From Nonlabens sp. YIK11 (lineage in GTDB: Bacteria; Bacteroidota; Bacteroidia; Flavobacteriales; Flavobacteriaceae): 64,000 nucleotides of DNA. How positions within the stretch are numbered: position 1 is the first letter of the stretch; each line of letters starts with the position of its first letter. The position numbers and the translations under genes are program-made. Location: positions 2,396,001 to 2,460,000 of the forward strand of contig NZ_LBMJ01000001.1 in NCBI RefSeq assembly GCF_001413925.1, in the 5' to 3' direction. This document shows, in pieces, positions 1 to 8,914 of this stretch. Under the pieces are notes generated by a model, which worked only from the letters and a program-made list of their open reading frames with translations, did not search any database and was not told where the DNA came from.

Positions 1-2377
1 TAGGACTACCATCAGGAATATCCATCACTGGAATCGCCTTGATGTTTTCTGGATGGTCTTGCGCAGCCTTTATCATGTCGTGCAAAACCACATCGTGATC
101 ATCTTTAGAACCTAGCAGGCGATTGTTTATGGCATCAATTTGTTTCTTGACTTTTGACTTCACATTAAGATTCAGCTGGCTGGAATTATTTGCTATCAAA
201 AGTTTGCTCAAATACAATTCCTGTAAACGTCTGGCAATTAAAGTTTCATAATCACCAGAAGTTTTAGCATCAAAAATCTGATCCGTCAATTGATTCATCA
301 TGGCACCTAATTCCAGGTTTTTACCATAAATACCTTGTTGTGCGATTCTATTCAATCGGGTAGCATTAAGCATGAAATCTATAGTCACTTCGGCGCTGGT
401 GACAGCTGCAGCAATGGGATCAAAAGCCACTCCAGTCTCTGATTTAAAACTTTCACGATCTCTATTATAACCATAAGCCCGTGGCGGGAAATACTGTAAT
501 AAATCCTCTGGAATTTTAAGGTTTTCTGGTTCTAGCGTTGCCAATAAGGCTTCCAGTGCTGCTTCCTGCTCCTTTTTGGAGACGTATTCAAATTTGGCAT
601 CACCTTTTATGGCATAAGAATAACGCATGCCTCCTATTACCTTAGATGCAGCCTCTACCTGATAGCGATGCGAAAAATAAACCGGTACAAAAACATCTTC
701 CAAAACACTTAGTGGCTGGCCATCTGGAATATTGTCTAAACCAAATTGCTTCATCGCCACTTTACGAATTTGCATCATACGATTGAGCTCTTCAACGGCG
801 TCCTCGCCGCCATCCCATAGATGCGCCTCTGCATGTGCACCACTCGCCGCTCTTGCATCGCTGTCACTAATGAATTGGAGATTTTCATATTCTGCCTTTT
901 TGATAATTCTCAACAAAAAGTCTTTTTCAGTCTCATTTTCTTCAGGTGTTCCATAAGAATATTGAACGGTCAACTTGTCCCATTCGCCTATACCAGTATC
1001 ATACGCATCTGCTAAGGATATTATGCCATTTACCAAGTCATATTTAGGATGCGGATAATCCATCACACTAGATCGATCACTTACACTAGCCGCATAGTTA
1101 TGTGCAAAACCCAACGTATGACCTACTTCATGAGCACCCAATTGACGTATTCTCGCCAAAGCCATTTTGAGCATTTCTGGAGATTCTTTCCCATTGGCAA
1201 AAGGCGCCTCCAGCATTCCTTGAGCGAGCATATAGTCCTGGCGTATACGCAAACTACCAAGGCTCACATGTCCCTTGAGGATTTCACCCGTTCGTGGATC
1301 TGTGATGGAACCACCATAACTCCAGCCACGTGTACTTCGGTGAACCCATTGGATCAAATTGTATCTCAAGTCCATAGGATCTGCGTCTGCTGGTAGCATT
1401 TTGACCTGAAAGGCATTGGAATAGCCAGCGCTTTCATATGCCTGATTCCACCAGCTGGCGCCTTCCAGCAGCGCACTGCGCACTGGTTCTGGCGTTCCTG
1501 GGTCCAGATAGTAGATGATGGGCTCTACGGCTTCGCTCACAGCAGCCTGCGGATTCTTCTTTTCCAGTCTATGTCTGGTGATCCAGCGTTTTTCCATAGG
1601 TGTACCTATAGGGCTGCTGTAATCCATGTAACTTGTGTAAAATGATCCTGACCGTGGATGAAAGGCCCTAGGCTCGAAACCATCGTCGGGTAATTCCACA
1701 AAGCTGTGGTGTTGGATGACTGTGACGCTATTCGCATCTGGTGCCACACTGCGCAAGTTGCGACCTTTAGGCTCGCCGGTAAAAGTGAGCATCGCTTCAA
1801 ACTCCACGTTTTTAGGGAATGCCTTGGTATTTTCCATCCAAAGGGCACTGCGCGATTTATCGTTTTTGTACGAACCTTCATTACGGGATTTAAGTCGGTC
1901 CACCACTCCGTGAGCGTCTTCCATCAAAAATGGTGTCAGGTCGATCGTGTAAGTGGTTTCCTTTGCGGTCTTTTCTTTTTTGTCATTCTTGATCTCAAAA
2001 CCGTAGAGTACAGATCGTGCAAAAGCCTCTTCTACAGACTGGCGCTCCTCATCATTATCTGTAATGGCGCGGTATTTTAGGTTGGGTTGCACGAGCAGCA
2101 ATTTGTTGCCTGCCTTGATCCATTTCACGACCACACCATCGCCCAACTGCCCACGATCCAGACCTATATCATTGGATCCCAATCCAGTAGATAAAGAATG
2201 AACGTATAAAAATTCCTTATCCAACTCTTTGACTTCCAGCAGGATGGTTCCCTTGCTATCGTCATAGGTGAAGTCATAAAAGCCTTTGAATTGTTGAGGT
2301 GGTTGTTGGGAGTTCGCTTTCGCGAAAGCGAAATTCAAAACCATCAGATAACACGTGAGAGTTGATAGGTATTTCAT
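1..2377 (-). CDS. Zinc-dependent metalloprotease, DUF5117/DUF4953-like (3' end outside window)
   Basis: The minus-strand frame is open from an ATG at 2377 to the window edge, giving about 792 codons without a stop; the C-terminus is missing. The N-terminus is a signal peptide of about 22 residues ending AFAKA-NSQ. Around residue 416 it carries the zinc motif HEVGH followed by TLGFAHN, the extended gluzincin/metzincin-like signature of the large Bacteroidota secreted metalloproteases with DUF5117/DUF5118 and DUF4953 domains. It probably acts in the periplasm or at the cell surface on peptides. The 16-bp palindrome at 2315-2330 encodes the end of the signal peptide. The family assignment rests on the motif and overall size; the substrate is unknown. 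Confidence 0.82.
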   Translation of the reverse strand, partial: MKYLSTLTCYLMVLNFAFAKANSQQPPQQFKGFYDFTYDDSKGTILLEVKELDKEFLYVHSLSTGLGSNDIGLDRGQLGDGVVVKWIKAGNKLLLVQPNLKYRAITDNDEERQSVEEAFARSVLYGFEIKNDKKEKTAKETTYTIDLTPFLMEDAHGVVDRLKSRNEGSYKNDKSRSALWMENTKAFPKNVEFEAMLTFTGEPKGRNLRSVAPDANSVTVIQHHSFVELPDDGFEPRAFHPRSGSFYTSYMDYSSPIGTPMEKRWITRHRLEKKNPQAAVSEAVEPIIYYLDPGTPEPVRSALLEGASWWNQAYESAGYSNAFQVKMLPADADPMDLRYNLIQWVHRSTRGWSYGGSITDPRTGEILKGHVSLGSLRIRQDYMLAQGMLEAPFANGKESPEMLKMALARIRQLGAHEVGHTLGFAHNYAASVSDRSSVMDYPHPKYDLVNGIISLADAYDTGIGEWDKLTVQYSYGTPEENETEKDFLLRIIKKAEYENLQFISDSDARAASGAHAEAHLWDGGEDAVEELNRMMQIRKVAMKQFGLDNIPDGQPLSVLEDVFVPVYFSHRYQVEAASKVIGGMRYSYAIKGDAKFEYVSKKEQEAALEALLATLEPENLKIPEDLLQYFPPRAYGYNRDRESFKSETGVAFDPIAAAVTSAEVTIDFMLNATRLNRIAQQGIYGKNLELGAMMNQLTDQIFDAKTSGDYETLIARRLQELYLSKLLIANNSSQLNLNVKSKVKKQIDAINNRLLGSKDDHDVVLHDMIKAAQDHPENIKAIPVMDIPDGSP
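2315..2330. repeat. 16-bp palindrome CGCTTTCGCGAAAGCG, copy 1
   Basis: Perfect copy, extended to the 20-bp form TTCGCTTTCGCGAAAGCGAA. It lies in the metalloprotease signal peptide and is read as FAFAKAN, at the predicted signal-peptidase site. Confidence 0.97.
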
Positions 2378-2454
2378 AATTTTAGACAAAACACCTAAAA
2401 TAAGGATATTCTAAAAGCTAGATCGTCCCGCCACAGATAAATTAAAAACCGATT

Positions 2455-2832
2455 ATGAAGTACGCCTATTTTTTACTAGCGATTGTTTTGACCGTTTCCT
2501 GCAATGATGCAGCCGTTGATAATGATGTTGTTGGAGCCTGGAAGTTATCTGAATCCATGAACGACATAGGCGACGGTAACGCCACCTATCGCAAGGTTGA
2601 GAGCGACAAAACCCTACTGTTTACTGCCTACGGCACAGTCATCTCCAACCAAAACGTTTGCATAGGAAACAACTTCAAGGAAGGTACCGTCGCAGAGTGG
2701 AATCCTAATGCCAAGGAATTTAGCCTGGAAGATTGTACCGCTAGCTACGAATTGGATGAAGCGACTGGAGAATTAACGGTCACCTATCAATGCATGGAAG
2801 CTTGCGGTGAGCGCTATGTAAGAGCAGATTAA
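2455..2832 (+). CDS. Small lipoprotein, lipocalin-like
   Basis: A 125-residue protein with a lipoprotein signal (MKYAYFLLAIVLTVSCND, lipobox VSC, cysteine near 16). The mature part begins VVGAWKLSES, like the first strand of the lipocalin-like 'X-GTWK' folds common in flavobacterial lipoproteins. Three or more cysteines in the C-terminal half (QCMEACGERY) could form disulfides. It is divergent from the metalloprotease upstream, and its stop overlaps by 4 bp the stop of the convergent sugar nucleotidyltransferase gene. The function is not recognisable beyond an outer-membrane or periplasmic lipoprotein. Confidence 0.7.
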   Translation: MKYAYFLLAIVLTVSCNDAAVDNDVVGAWKLSESMNDIGDGNATYRKVESDKTLLFTAYGTVISNQNVCIGNNFKEGTVAEWNPNAKEFSLEDCTASYELDEATGELTVTYQCMEACGERYVRAD

Positions 2833-4001
2833 TCCTTGCGATACTTGCTCGTTTTTTCAAACACGGCGTCGAGAATATCAATATCAGTTTGCTCCAATGA
2901 TAGACCGCGGCGCTTCATGACGACATCTGCCACCTCATAGGCTTTGGATGGTTTGTAAGTCATAGTTCCCTGCGGTCCACCCCAAGAAAAGCTCGAGATA
3001 AAATTACGCGGATATCCAGCGCCATAAATATTAGCACTTACACCTATCACAGTTCCCGTATTGAACATGGTGTTGATGCCACATTTTGAGTGGTCGCCCA
3101 TCATGAGGCCGCAAAACTGCAAGCCGGTTGGTGCAAAACGACCGGTTTCATAATTCCATAATTTGACTTCGGCATAATTGTTTTTGAGGTTGCTGGTATT
3201 GGTATCTGCTCCCAGATTGCACCACTCGCCTAGCACGCTGTTGCCTAAAAATCCTTCATGTCCTTTATTGGAATATCCAAAAATCACTGAATTGTTCACC
3301 TCGCCGCCTATTTTAGAATGTGGTCCAACAGTCGTTGGCCCGTAGACTTTGGTTCCTAATTTGGTTGCGCTATGTTCACATAAAGCAAAACCACCGCGTA
3401 TGATACTGCCTTCCATGACCTCGCTGTCTTTACCTAGATAAATAGGGCCAGTCGACGCATTCAGAATACAAAACTGAGCGACGGCACCTTCTTCTAAAAA
3501 TATGTTTTCTGAATTCACGGTCTGCACAGAATCAGGAATGGGCTGGCTCTTTCTACCGTTGGTGATCAGGTCAAAGTCAGCTTGAATAGCTTTGCCATTT
3601 TTAGAGAAAATATCCCAGGTATTAAAGATGCCATCGACTTCTTCATCTGTAAACAAAACCTGAGTGAGCTCGATGGTTGGTGTATGGATTTTTGCTGCCC
3701 GGTAGGCAATCACATGATTGCCGGCCATAAGCTTCTGCCCTATTTCGAGATTTAGAATGGCTTGTGTCAACTTTTTAGTTGCAAAAAGGTGTCCTGCAAC
3801 CACAAGATTATCGTCTGTTTCCGTAAGCGGATATTTAGTTTGTAAATAATCTTCCGTCTGATAACTCACCGGTTGGTCCAGCATCTTTTCCCAACGTTGT
3901 GCCATGGTAAGAATCCCGCATCTTATATGAGATGTAGGACGTGTAAAGGTAAATGGCAATAATGGCGTGTGCAGGTTAAAGTCAGACAGGACGATGTTCA
4001 T
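2829..4001 (-). CDS. Alternative GlmU-type sugar nucleotidyltransferase / acyltransferase
   Basis: A 390-residue protein. The N-terminal part (MNIVLSDFNLHTPLLPFTFTR, then IRCGILTMAQRWEKML) and the C-terminal left-handed beta-helix stretch with hexapeptide-like turns (IYLGKDSEVMEGSIIRGG, TTVGPHSKIGGEVNNSVI) match the Bacteroidota 'alternative GlmU' family. That family is thought to make UDP-N-acetylglucosamine for peptidoglycan and lipopolysaccharide. The motif GFLGNSVLGEWCNLGADTN is typical of this group. Length is normal for the family. The assignment to the family is firm; the exact sugar is inferred from the family. Confidence 0.85.
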   Translation of the reverse strand: MNIVLSDFNLHTPLLPFTFTRPTSHIRCGILTMAQRWEKMLDQPVSYQTEDYLQTKYPLTETDDNLVVAGHLFATKKLTQAILNLEIGQKLMAGNHVIAYRAAKIHTPTIELTQVLFTDEEVDGIFNTWDIFSKNGKAIQADFDLITNGRKSQPIPDSVQTVNSENIFLEEGAVAQFCILNASTGPIYLGKDSEVMEGSIIRGGFALCEHSATKLGTKVYGPTTVGPHSKIGGEVNNSVIFGYSNKGHEGFLGNSVLGEWCNLGADTNTSNLKNNYAEVKLWNYETGRFAPTGLQFCGLMMGDHSKCGINTMFNTGTVIGVSANIYGAGYPRNFISSFSWGGPQGTMTYKPSKAYEVADVVMKRRGLSLEQTDIDILDAVFEKTSKYRKD

Positions 4002-4104
4002 GTAGTAGGTTTTGATTCAAAGGTCGGTAAAAAAGTAAACAGATAGAAAATTGGAATACCAATTGTAGAACAAACGTTATTCAAATTCTAAAAACCACAA
4101 TCTT

Positions 4105-4389
4105 ATGTTCAAAAATGACCTATTTACTAAAAGCATGTTAGGTGTTATTGCACTCAATCTATCTATTTTAAGCGCAACAATGCTAAGTAATAATGATACT
4201 CATGCCAGCGTGCCCAATCTGCCCGTAAATAAAGACGGCTCTATTAACGTGCGTTTATCCAATACCGAGACTATCGATGTAAACATTTCCCGCATAAGCA
4301 CCATGGATGAGCTGGATGTTAATGTTGAAGAAATAGGTGGCGGCTTTGTTAGACATGGCGGCCCGATACCTGTCAAAATAGAAGATTAA
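4105..4389 (+). CDS. Hypothetical small exported or membrane-anchored protein
   Basis: A 94-residue protein with one hydrophobic segment (about residues 9-28, SMLGVIALNLSILSATML) followed by a polar tail ending GGPIPVKIED. The short tail contains an imperfect pair, SINVRLSNTETIDVNIS, suggesting a small beta structure. No family is recognised. It lies 17 bp before the DUF3810 gene on the same strand and may be cotranscribed with it. Confidence 0.6.
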   Translation: MFKNDLFTKSMLGVIALNLSILSATMLSNNDTHASVPNLPVNKDGSINVRLSNTETIDVNISRISTMDELDVNVEEIGGGFVRHGGPIPVKIED

Positions 4390-4406
4390 AAAGTAATTTA
4401 GCCAAT

Positions 4407-5468
4407 ATGAAAAAATGGCTGCCGCTCTTACTTTCCATCACTTTATTGGTAGTACAAATCATAATGTATCGCGTACTGCGCCACTTTCCAGAAATTGTGG
4501 AGCGATGGTATAGTACGGGCATCTATACATACATAGGCCGCGCCATGCGTTTTGGATTGGGTTGGATCCCATTTTCTTTTGGCGATGTTTATTATGTATT
4601 GGTTATTCTGCTGGCCGTTAGGTGGTTGATAGTACATTTTAATGAGGTTGTGACGCTTTCGCGAAAGCGATATACCCAGCTATTTGTGGCTCTAAATGTT
4701 GTACTGGCGTTTTTTCATGCGGCTTGGGGTTTCAATTATTACCGTCAACCGCTCCATAAGATTCTGGAATTGGAATCTACCTACACCGATGAGGAGTTGC
4801 TGAAAGTGACGCGACAACTAGTGTACACGTCAAACGAGCTGCACAGCCAGCTGCAATCTCAGGACAGTCTAGCGGTTGATTTCACAAGATCTCAAGCCGA
4901 CTTATTTGAGCTGGCGCCTTCTGGATTTGAAAATCTAGGATCTATTGATCCATCATTGACCTATGGACCCAGCAGTATAAAAAAATCCTTGCTCACGTTA
5001 CCGCTCACCTATATGGGCTACAGCGGTTATCTCAATCCCATGACTGGCGAGGCACAGACTAATGGCTATATAAACAATTACAAAACACCAGTTTTGATCC
5101 TGCATGAAATGTCGCATCAATTGGGATTTGCAAAAGAAAATGAGGCCAACTTTATTGCGGTCATTGCAGGTATGAGGCATGAAGATCCATACTTTCAGTT
5201 CAGTGCGAGTATTTTTGCCTTGCGCTATTGCCTTAACGATTTATACCTCAAAGATCCTGAGGCGTTTGAACTTTTGAGACCCGAAATAACACCTGGAATT
5301 TTTAAGAACTATAAAGAACTGGACGATTTCTGGGCGCCGTATGATGACAATGTGATCGAGAAAGTTTCTCAAGCCAGTTACAATACCTATTTACAGGCTA
5401 ACAATCAGCCAGATGGGATGCGGACGTATTCTTATGTGGTTGCCTTGTTGGTGAATTATTATAAATGA
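4407..5468 (+). CDS. DUF3810 family membrane zinc-peptidase-like protein
   Basis: A 353-residue protein with N-terminal hydrophobic segments (about residues 4-24, 48-72 and 87-104) and a C-terminal extracytoplasmic domain carrying HEMSHQLGFAKENEANF, a HExxH zinc site with downstream E/N residues as in gluzincins. This is the pattern of DUF3810, a family of uncharacterised Bacteroidota and Firmicutes proteins. The 16-bp palindrome at 4654-4669 is read here as LSRKR in the cytoplasmic loop after the second helix, the only intact copy in the window not read as AFAKA. Peptidase activity is inferred from the motif only. Confidence 0.8.
   Translation: MKKWLPLLLSITLLVVQIIMYRVLRHFPEIVERWYSTGIYTYIGRAMRFGLGWIPFSFGDVYYVLVILLAVRWLIVHFNEVVTLSRKRYTQLFVALNVVLAFFHAAWGFNYYRQPLHKILELESTYTDEELLKVTRQLVYTSNELHSQLQSQDSLAVDFTRSQADLFELAPSGFENLGSIDPSLTYGPSSIKKSLLTLPLTYMGYSGYLNPMTGEAQTNGYINNYKTPVLILHEMSHQLGFAKENEANFIAVIAGMRHEDPYFQFSASIFALRYCLNDLYLKDPEAFELLRPEITPGIFKNYKELDDFWAPYDDNVIEKVSQASYNTYLQANNQPDGMRTYSYVVALLVNYYK
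4654..4669. repeat. 16-bp palindrome CGCTTTCGCGAAAGCG, copy 2
   Basis: Perfect 16-bp core with non-palindromic flanks (GA...AT). It lies inside the DUF3810 gene, in the frame encoding LSRKR, the exception to the usual reading. Confidence 0.97.
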
Positions 5469-5810
5469 CTTTTTACCGCCAGTTTGAGCGTTGGTCAGGA
5501 GATTTTTAGGAATGGTCAGGATTTTTTAACATTGTAGATCTCGAATTTGCTCGGACAGGCCCAGCACAGGCAGATCGACCAAGCAATGTGCATAAGTATC
5601 ATGGAGATACTGAAACGAGTTCAGCATGACAAAAAATAAATCAAAAATCTGAAATCGTTAATCTCCAATCGTTAATCCACAATCGTCAATCTTCAATGGT
5701 AACCGCCATATTCATTTTGTAGGAAATTCTAACCACGGATTAGTTCGCTAACGGATCGCTATTTTAATCGTGATCAGATTCCTATCTTTAAAGCTTAAAT
5801 CAATTTTTAC
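5469..5810. other. Intergenic region with degenerate repeats
   Basis: The 342 bp hold no credible gene. Visible structures are a short direct repeat (GGTCAGGA followed by a T-rich run, near 5495 and 5515), a near-palindrome around 5604-5630 with CTGAA and TTCAG arms, and three 14-bp tandem units at 5651-5692. Near the end, TATCTTTA (about 5784) is a weak -7 box for the following amidohydrolase gene. Confidence 0.6.
5651..5692. repeat. Three tandem 14-bp units
   Basis: The three consecutive units share AATCGTTAATC or AATCGTCAATC (gaAATCGTTAATCt, ccAATCGTTAATCc, acAATCGTCAATCt). There is no coding potential and the role is unknown. Confidence 0.75.
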
Positions 5811-8777
5811 ATGAAAAAAATATTTTTTTCGCTCTTAACGGTGGTGGCTTTTACCGCTACTGCTCAAGAGTATTTCCCCAACAATGATGACATATCTGCC
5901 GTGAGTAGTGCCACTAGAGCCATTACAAACGCCACTATCATCACCAGTCCAGGAAAACAAATGGAGAATGCCTCTATCCTCATCAAGGACGGAAAAATCG
6001 TTGAAATAGGCAAAAACATCAAGATCCCAGAAGGAACGCTGGTAGAAGATGCTGCAGGAACCTTTATCTATCCTTCTTTTGTGGAGGCTTATGGAGACTT
6101 TGGAATGAAAACTCCAGAAAGAGCATCTCGTGGAGGTCAACAATATGATGAAGGCCGTGAAGGTTTTTACTGGAATGATCATATACGACCAGAACAGAAT
6201 GCCATAGATTTTTACGAGTACGACAGTAAGGCCGCCGAAAAAATGATGGAAGCCGGTTATGGTGCGGTTCAAACCCATTTACATGATGGTATTGCAAGAG
6301 GTACTGGTATGTTAGTGGCCTTGAACAACAACGGTAATGATTCTGAGCGTATTTTGATCAACAAAAATGGCGCTTACTATTCCTTTGACCGCAGTCGTCA
6401 AACGAACCAGTCCTACCCTACTTCGCTTATGGGCACGATGGCTTTGTTACGTCAGTCGCATTTTGATGCCGACTGGTATGCCAAAGGAAACTCCAAAACC
6501 AAAGACCGTTCTCTGGAAGCTTTAAACGCTACCAAGAATCTGGTTCAATATATAGAAGCTGGAGACAAGAAAAATATCTTGAGAGCCGATAAGCTAGGTG
6601 ACCGCGTAGGAAAACAATTTGTCATTGTAGGTGGTGAAGACGCTTATGAAATGGTGGACGATATCAAAGCTACTAACGCACAATTGATCTTACCCATCAA
6701 TTTTGAAGATGCCTACGACACCACAGATCCTTATCAGGAATGGTACGTGAATCTAGCAGATATGCGCGACTGGAAACAAGGTCCTGCCAACCCTATGATG
6801 CTTTCTAAAGCAGGAATTACCTATGCTATCACAACGCACGGTTTGAAATCTCCTGGAGATTTGAATGAAAAATTGATGAAGGCCATTGAGTACGGTCTGA
6901 CTAAAGAACAAGCACTAGCTTCTTTGACTACCATTCCTGCAAAAATTATCAAAGCAGAAGCCATGGTAGGAACCTTGGAAAAAGGAAAACTAGCCAACTT
7001 TATAGTAACCAGCGGTGAGCTTTTTGACAAGGACACCAAGATCTTTGAAAACTGGGTACAAGGGTCCAAGCATATCTTAAAAGACCGCAGTGTCATCAAT
7101 GCAGATGGAAACTACACGGTGCAGATGATGGGCGACAGCTACTCCTTCGATATCAGTGGAGATGCTAAGAAAATCACCGTCAAACAAGACAGCACAAAAT
7201 TAGGCAGCAAGATCGCGCGCAATGGTGAATGGATCACCGTAACCACTTCACAAAAAGATGCCAGTGACAAATCCTTCACACGCTGGACGTTGAAATTGAC
7301 TAACGACACTTCAAGAATCAACGGTAAAGTGTATTTACCTAATGGAACAGAAAGCAGTTTTGTTGCGATAAAATCGGGTGAGGAATTTGAGAAAGAAGAT
7401 GAAGACGAAAAAGAAGAAGATGAGGATGATATGGCTACTATGGAAATAGGACCTGTCACTTATCCTAACGTTGCTTTTGGCTCGACCAAAAAACCAACTC
7501 AAGAAACTGTTTTGTATAAAAATGCTACGGTCTGGACTAATGAAGACCAAGGTATTGTAGAAAATATGGACGTATTGGTAAAGAACGGTAAGATCTCAAA
7601 AGTAGGTACCGACCTAAGCGCTGGTAGCGCACGGGTTATTGATGCTACCGGCATGCACTTGACCAGTGGTATCATTGATGAGCACTCTCACATAGGCATT
7701 GATGGCGGTGTGAATGAAGCTGGCCATAATTCTACTGCTGAAGTGACCATCGAGGACGTCGTCGATCATGAAGACATCAACCTATATCGTGACCTAGCTG
7801 GTGGAGTTACGACCTCACAACTGTTGCATGGATCTGCTAACCCAATAGGTGGTCGCAGCGCCATCATCAAATTGAAATGGGGTTACAAGCCAGACGAGAT
7901 GATTTATGACAACTCTCCTAAATTTATCAAGTTCGCTCTAGGCGAAAACGTAAAGCAATCCAGATATGATAACGGTATTCGTTTCCCGCAAACGCGTATG
8001 GGTGTCGAACAAGTTTTTGAGGACTACTTTACCAGAGCCCAGGAATACGATAAAACTCGTGGTACAGATAGCTTTAGATATGATGAAGAAATGGAAACCC
8101 TTTCTGAAATCTTGAAAGGCGAACGCTACGTGACCTGTCACTCTTATGTACAGACAGAAATCAACATGATGATGGAAGTAGCAGAACGTTACGGATTTAC
8201 CTTGAACACGTTCACGCACATTCTGGAAGGCTACAAACTGGCCGATAAAATGGCAGCGCACGGCGCTGGTGGTTCTACCTTTTCTGACTGGTGGGCCTAC
8301 AAGTATGAGGTGAATGATGCCATACCCTACAACGGTGCCATCATGCATTCTCAAGGCGTTGTAACTGCTTTTAACAGTGATGATGCCGAGATGTCCCGTC
8401 GCTTGAATCAAGAAGCTGCCAAAGCCGTTAAATACGGTAACGTTAGCGAGGAAGAAGCCTGGAAGTTTGTCACGCTCAATCCTGCAAAACTCTTACACAT
8501 CGATGACCGTACCGGTAGTATCAAGGAAGGAAAGGATGCAGACCTTGTGTTGTGGAACAAGCACCCACTAGATGTTCAAGCGAGACCACAAATCACGATG
8601 GTGGATGGGATCGTTTTCTTTGACATTGAAAAAGACAAGCAAATGAGAGCCGCCGTCCAGAAAGAGCGTCAGCAATTGTCCAATGAGATGATTATGGCCA
8701 AAAACAAGGGACTTAAAACTCAAACTCCTAAACAATCCAAGAAGACTGAGTACCACTGTGATACTTTGGAATGGTAA
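5811..8777 (+). CDS. Exported tandem-domain amidohydrolase
   Basis: A 988-residue protein with a signal peptide (MKKIFFSLLTVVAFTATAQ). It contains two amidohydrolase-superfamily modules. The first (about residues 30-420) has the scaffold (IVEIGKNIKIPEGTLVEDA, then YPSFVEAYGDFG) but lacks the HxH metal pair. An acidic linker (FEKEDEDEKEEDEDD, about residues 525-540) joins it to the second (about 550-970). The second keeps EHSHIG, CHSYVQTE, THILEG and NSDDAEMSRRL, so it is probably the active metal-dependent hydrolase. Cyclic amides, dipeptides or similar are typical substrates of the superfamily; the actual one is unknown. The related single-domain gene follows after 137 bp. Confidence 0.85.
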   Translation: MKKIFFSLLTVVAFTATAQEYFPNNDDISAVSSATRAITNATIITSPGKQMENASILIKDGKIVEIGKNIKIPEGTLVEDAAGTFIYPSFVEAYGDFGMKTPERASRGGQQYDEGREGFYWNDHIRPEQNAIDFYEYDSKAAEKMMEAGYGAVQTHLHDGIARGTGMLVALNNNGNDSERILINKNGAYYSFDRSRQTNQSYPTSLMGTMALLRQSHFDADWYAKGNSKTKDRSLEALNATKNLVQYIEAGDKKNILRADKLGDRVGKQFVIVGGEDAYEMVDDIKATNAQLILPINFEDAYDTTDPYQEWYVNLADMRDWKQGPANPMMLSKAGITYAITTHGLKSPGDLNEKLMKAIEYGLTKEQALASLTTIPAKIIKAEAMVGTLEKGKLANFIVTSGELFDKDTKIFENWVQGSKHILKDRSVINADGNYTVQMMGDSYSFDISGDAKKITVKQDSTKLGSKIARNGEWITVTTSQKDASDKSFTRWTLKLTNDTSRINGKVYLPNGTESSFVAIKSGEEFEKEDEDEKEEDEDDMATMEIGPVTYPNVAFGSTKKPTQETVLYKNATVWTNEDQGIVENMDVLVKNGKISKVGTDLSAGSARVIDATGMHLTSGIIDEHSHIGIDGGVNEAGHNSTAEVTIEDVVDHEDINLYRDLAGGVTTSQLLHGSANPIGGRSAIIKLKWGYKPDEMIYDNSPKFIKFALGENVKQSRYDNGIRFPQTRMGVEQVFEDYFTRAQEYDKTRGTDSFRYDEEMETLSEILKGERYVTCHSYVQTEINMMMEVAERYGFTLNTFTHILEGYKLADKMAAHGAGGSTFSDWWAYKYEVNDAIPYNGAIMHSQGVVTAFNSDDAEMSRRLNQEAAKAVKYGNVSEEEAWKFVTLNPAKLLHIDDRTGSIKEGKDADLVLWNKHPLDVQARPQITMVDGIVFFDIEKDKQMRAAVQKERQQLSNEMIMAKNKGLKTQTPKQSKKTEYHCDTLEW

Positions 8778-8914
8778 ACGTTTGAACTCAAACTTGAACT
8801 CGAATTTGAATTTGAATTTGAAATATCAAGTTTGGTTTGTCACATAGAATTACAGGAAATAAAACATATATAGAAATTCTGAATCTGGTAAACTGGATTT
8901 GTAAATTATAAAGA
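8778..8914. repeat. Spacer with degenerate TTGAAY hexamer repeat
   Basis: From about 8780 to 8823 the spacer between the two amidohydrolase genes consists of TTTGAACTCAAA, CTTGAACTCGAA, TTTGAATTTGAA and TTTGAAA, a 6/12-bp degenerate tandem repeat. No terminator hairpin is obvious, so the two genes may share a transcript. Confidence 0.6.

Noticed and set aside
1049..2080. Plus-strand frames within the metalloprotease region
   Set aside because: The minus strand is open throughout with a HEVGH zinc site; the plus frames are broken and composition is atypical.
7938..8411. 157-codon open frame on the minus strand within the tandem amidohydrolase gene
   Set aside because: It lies fully opposite a well-supported gene and has no family-like pattern; a shadow frame.
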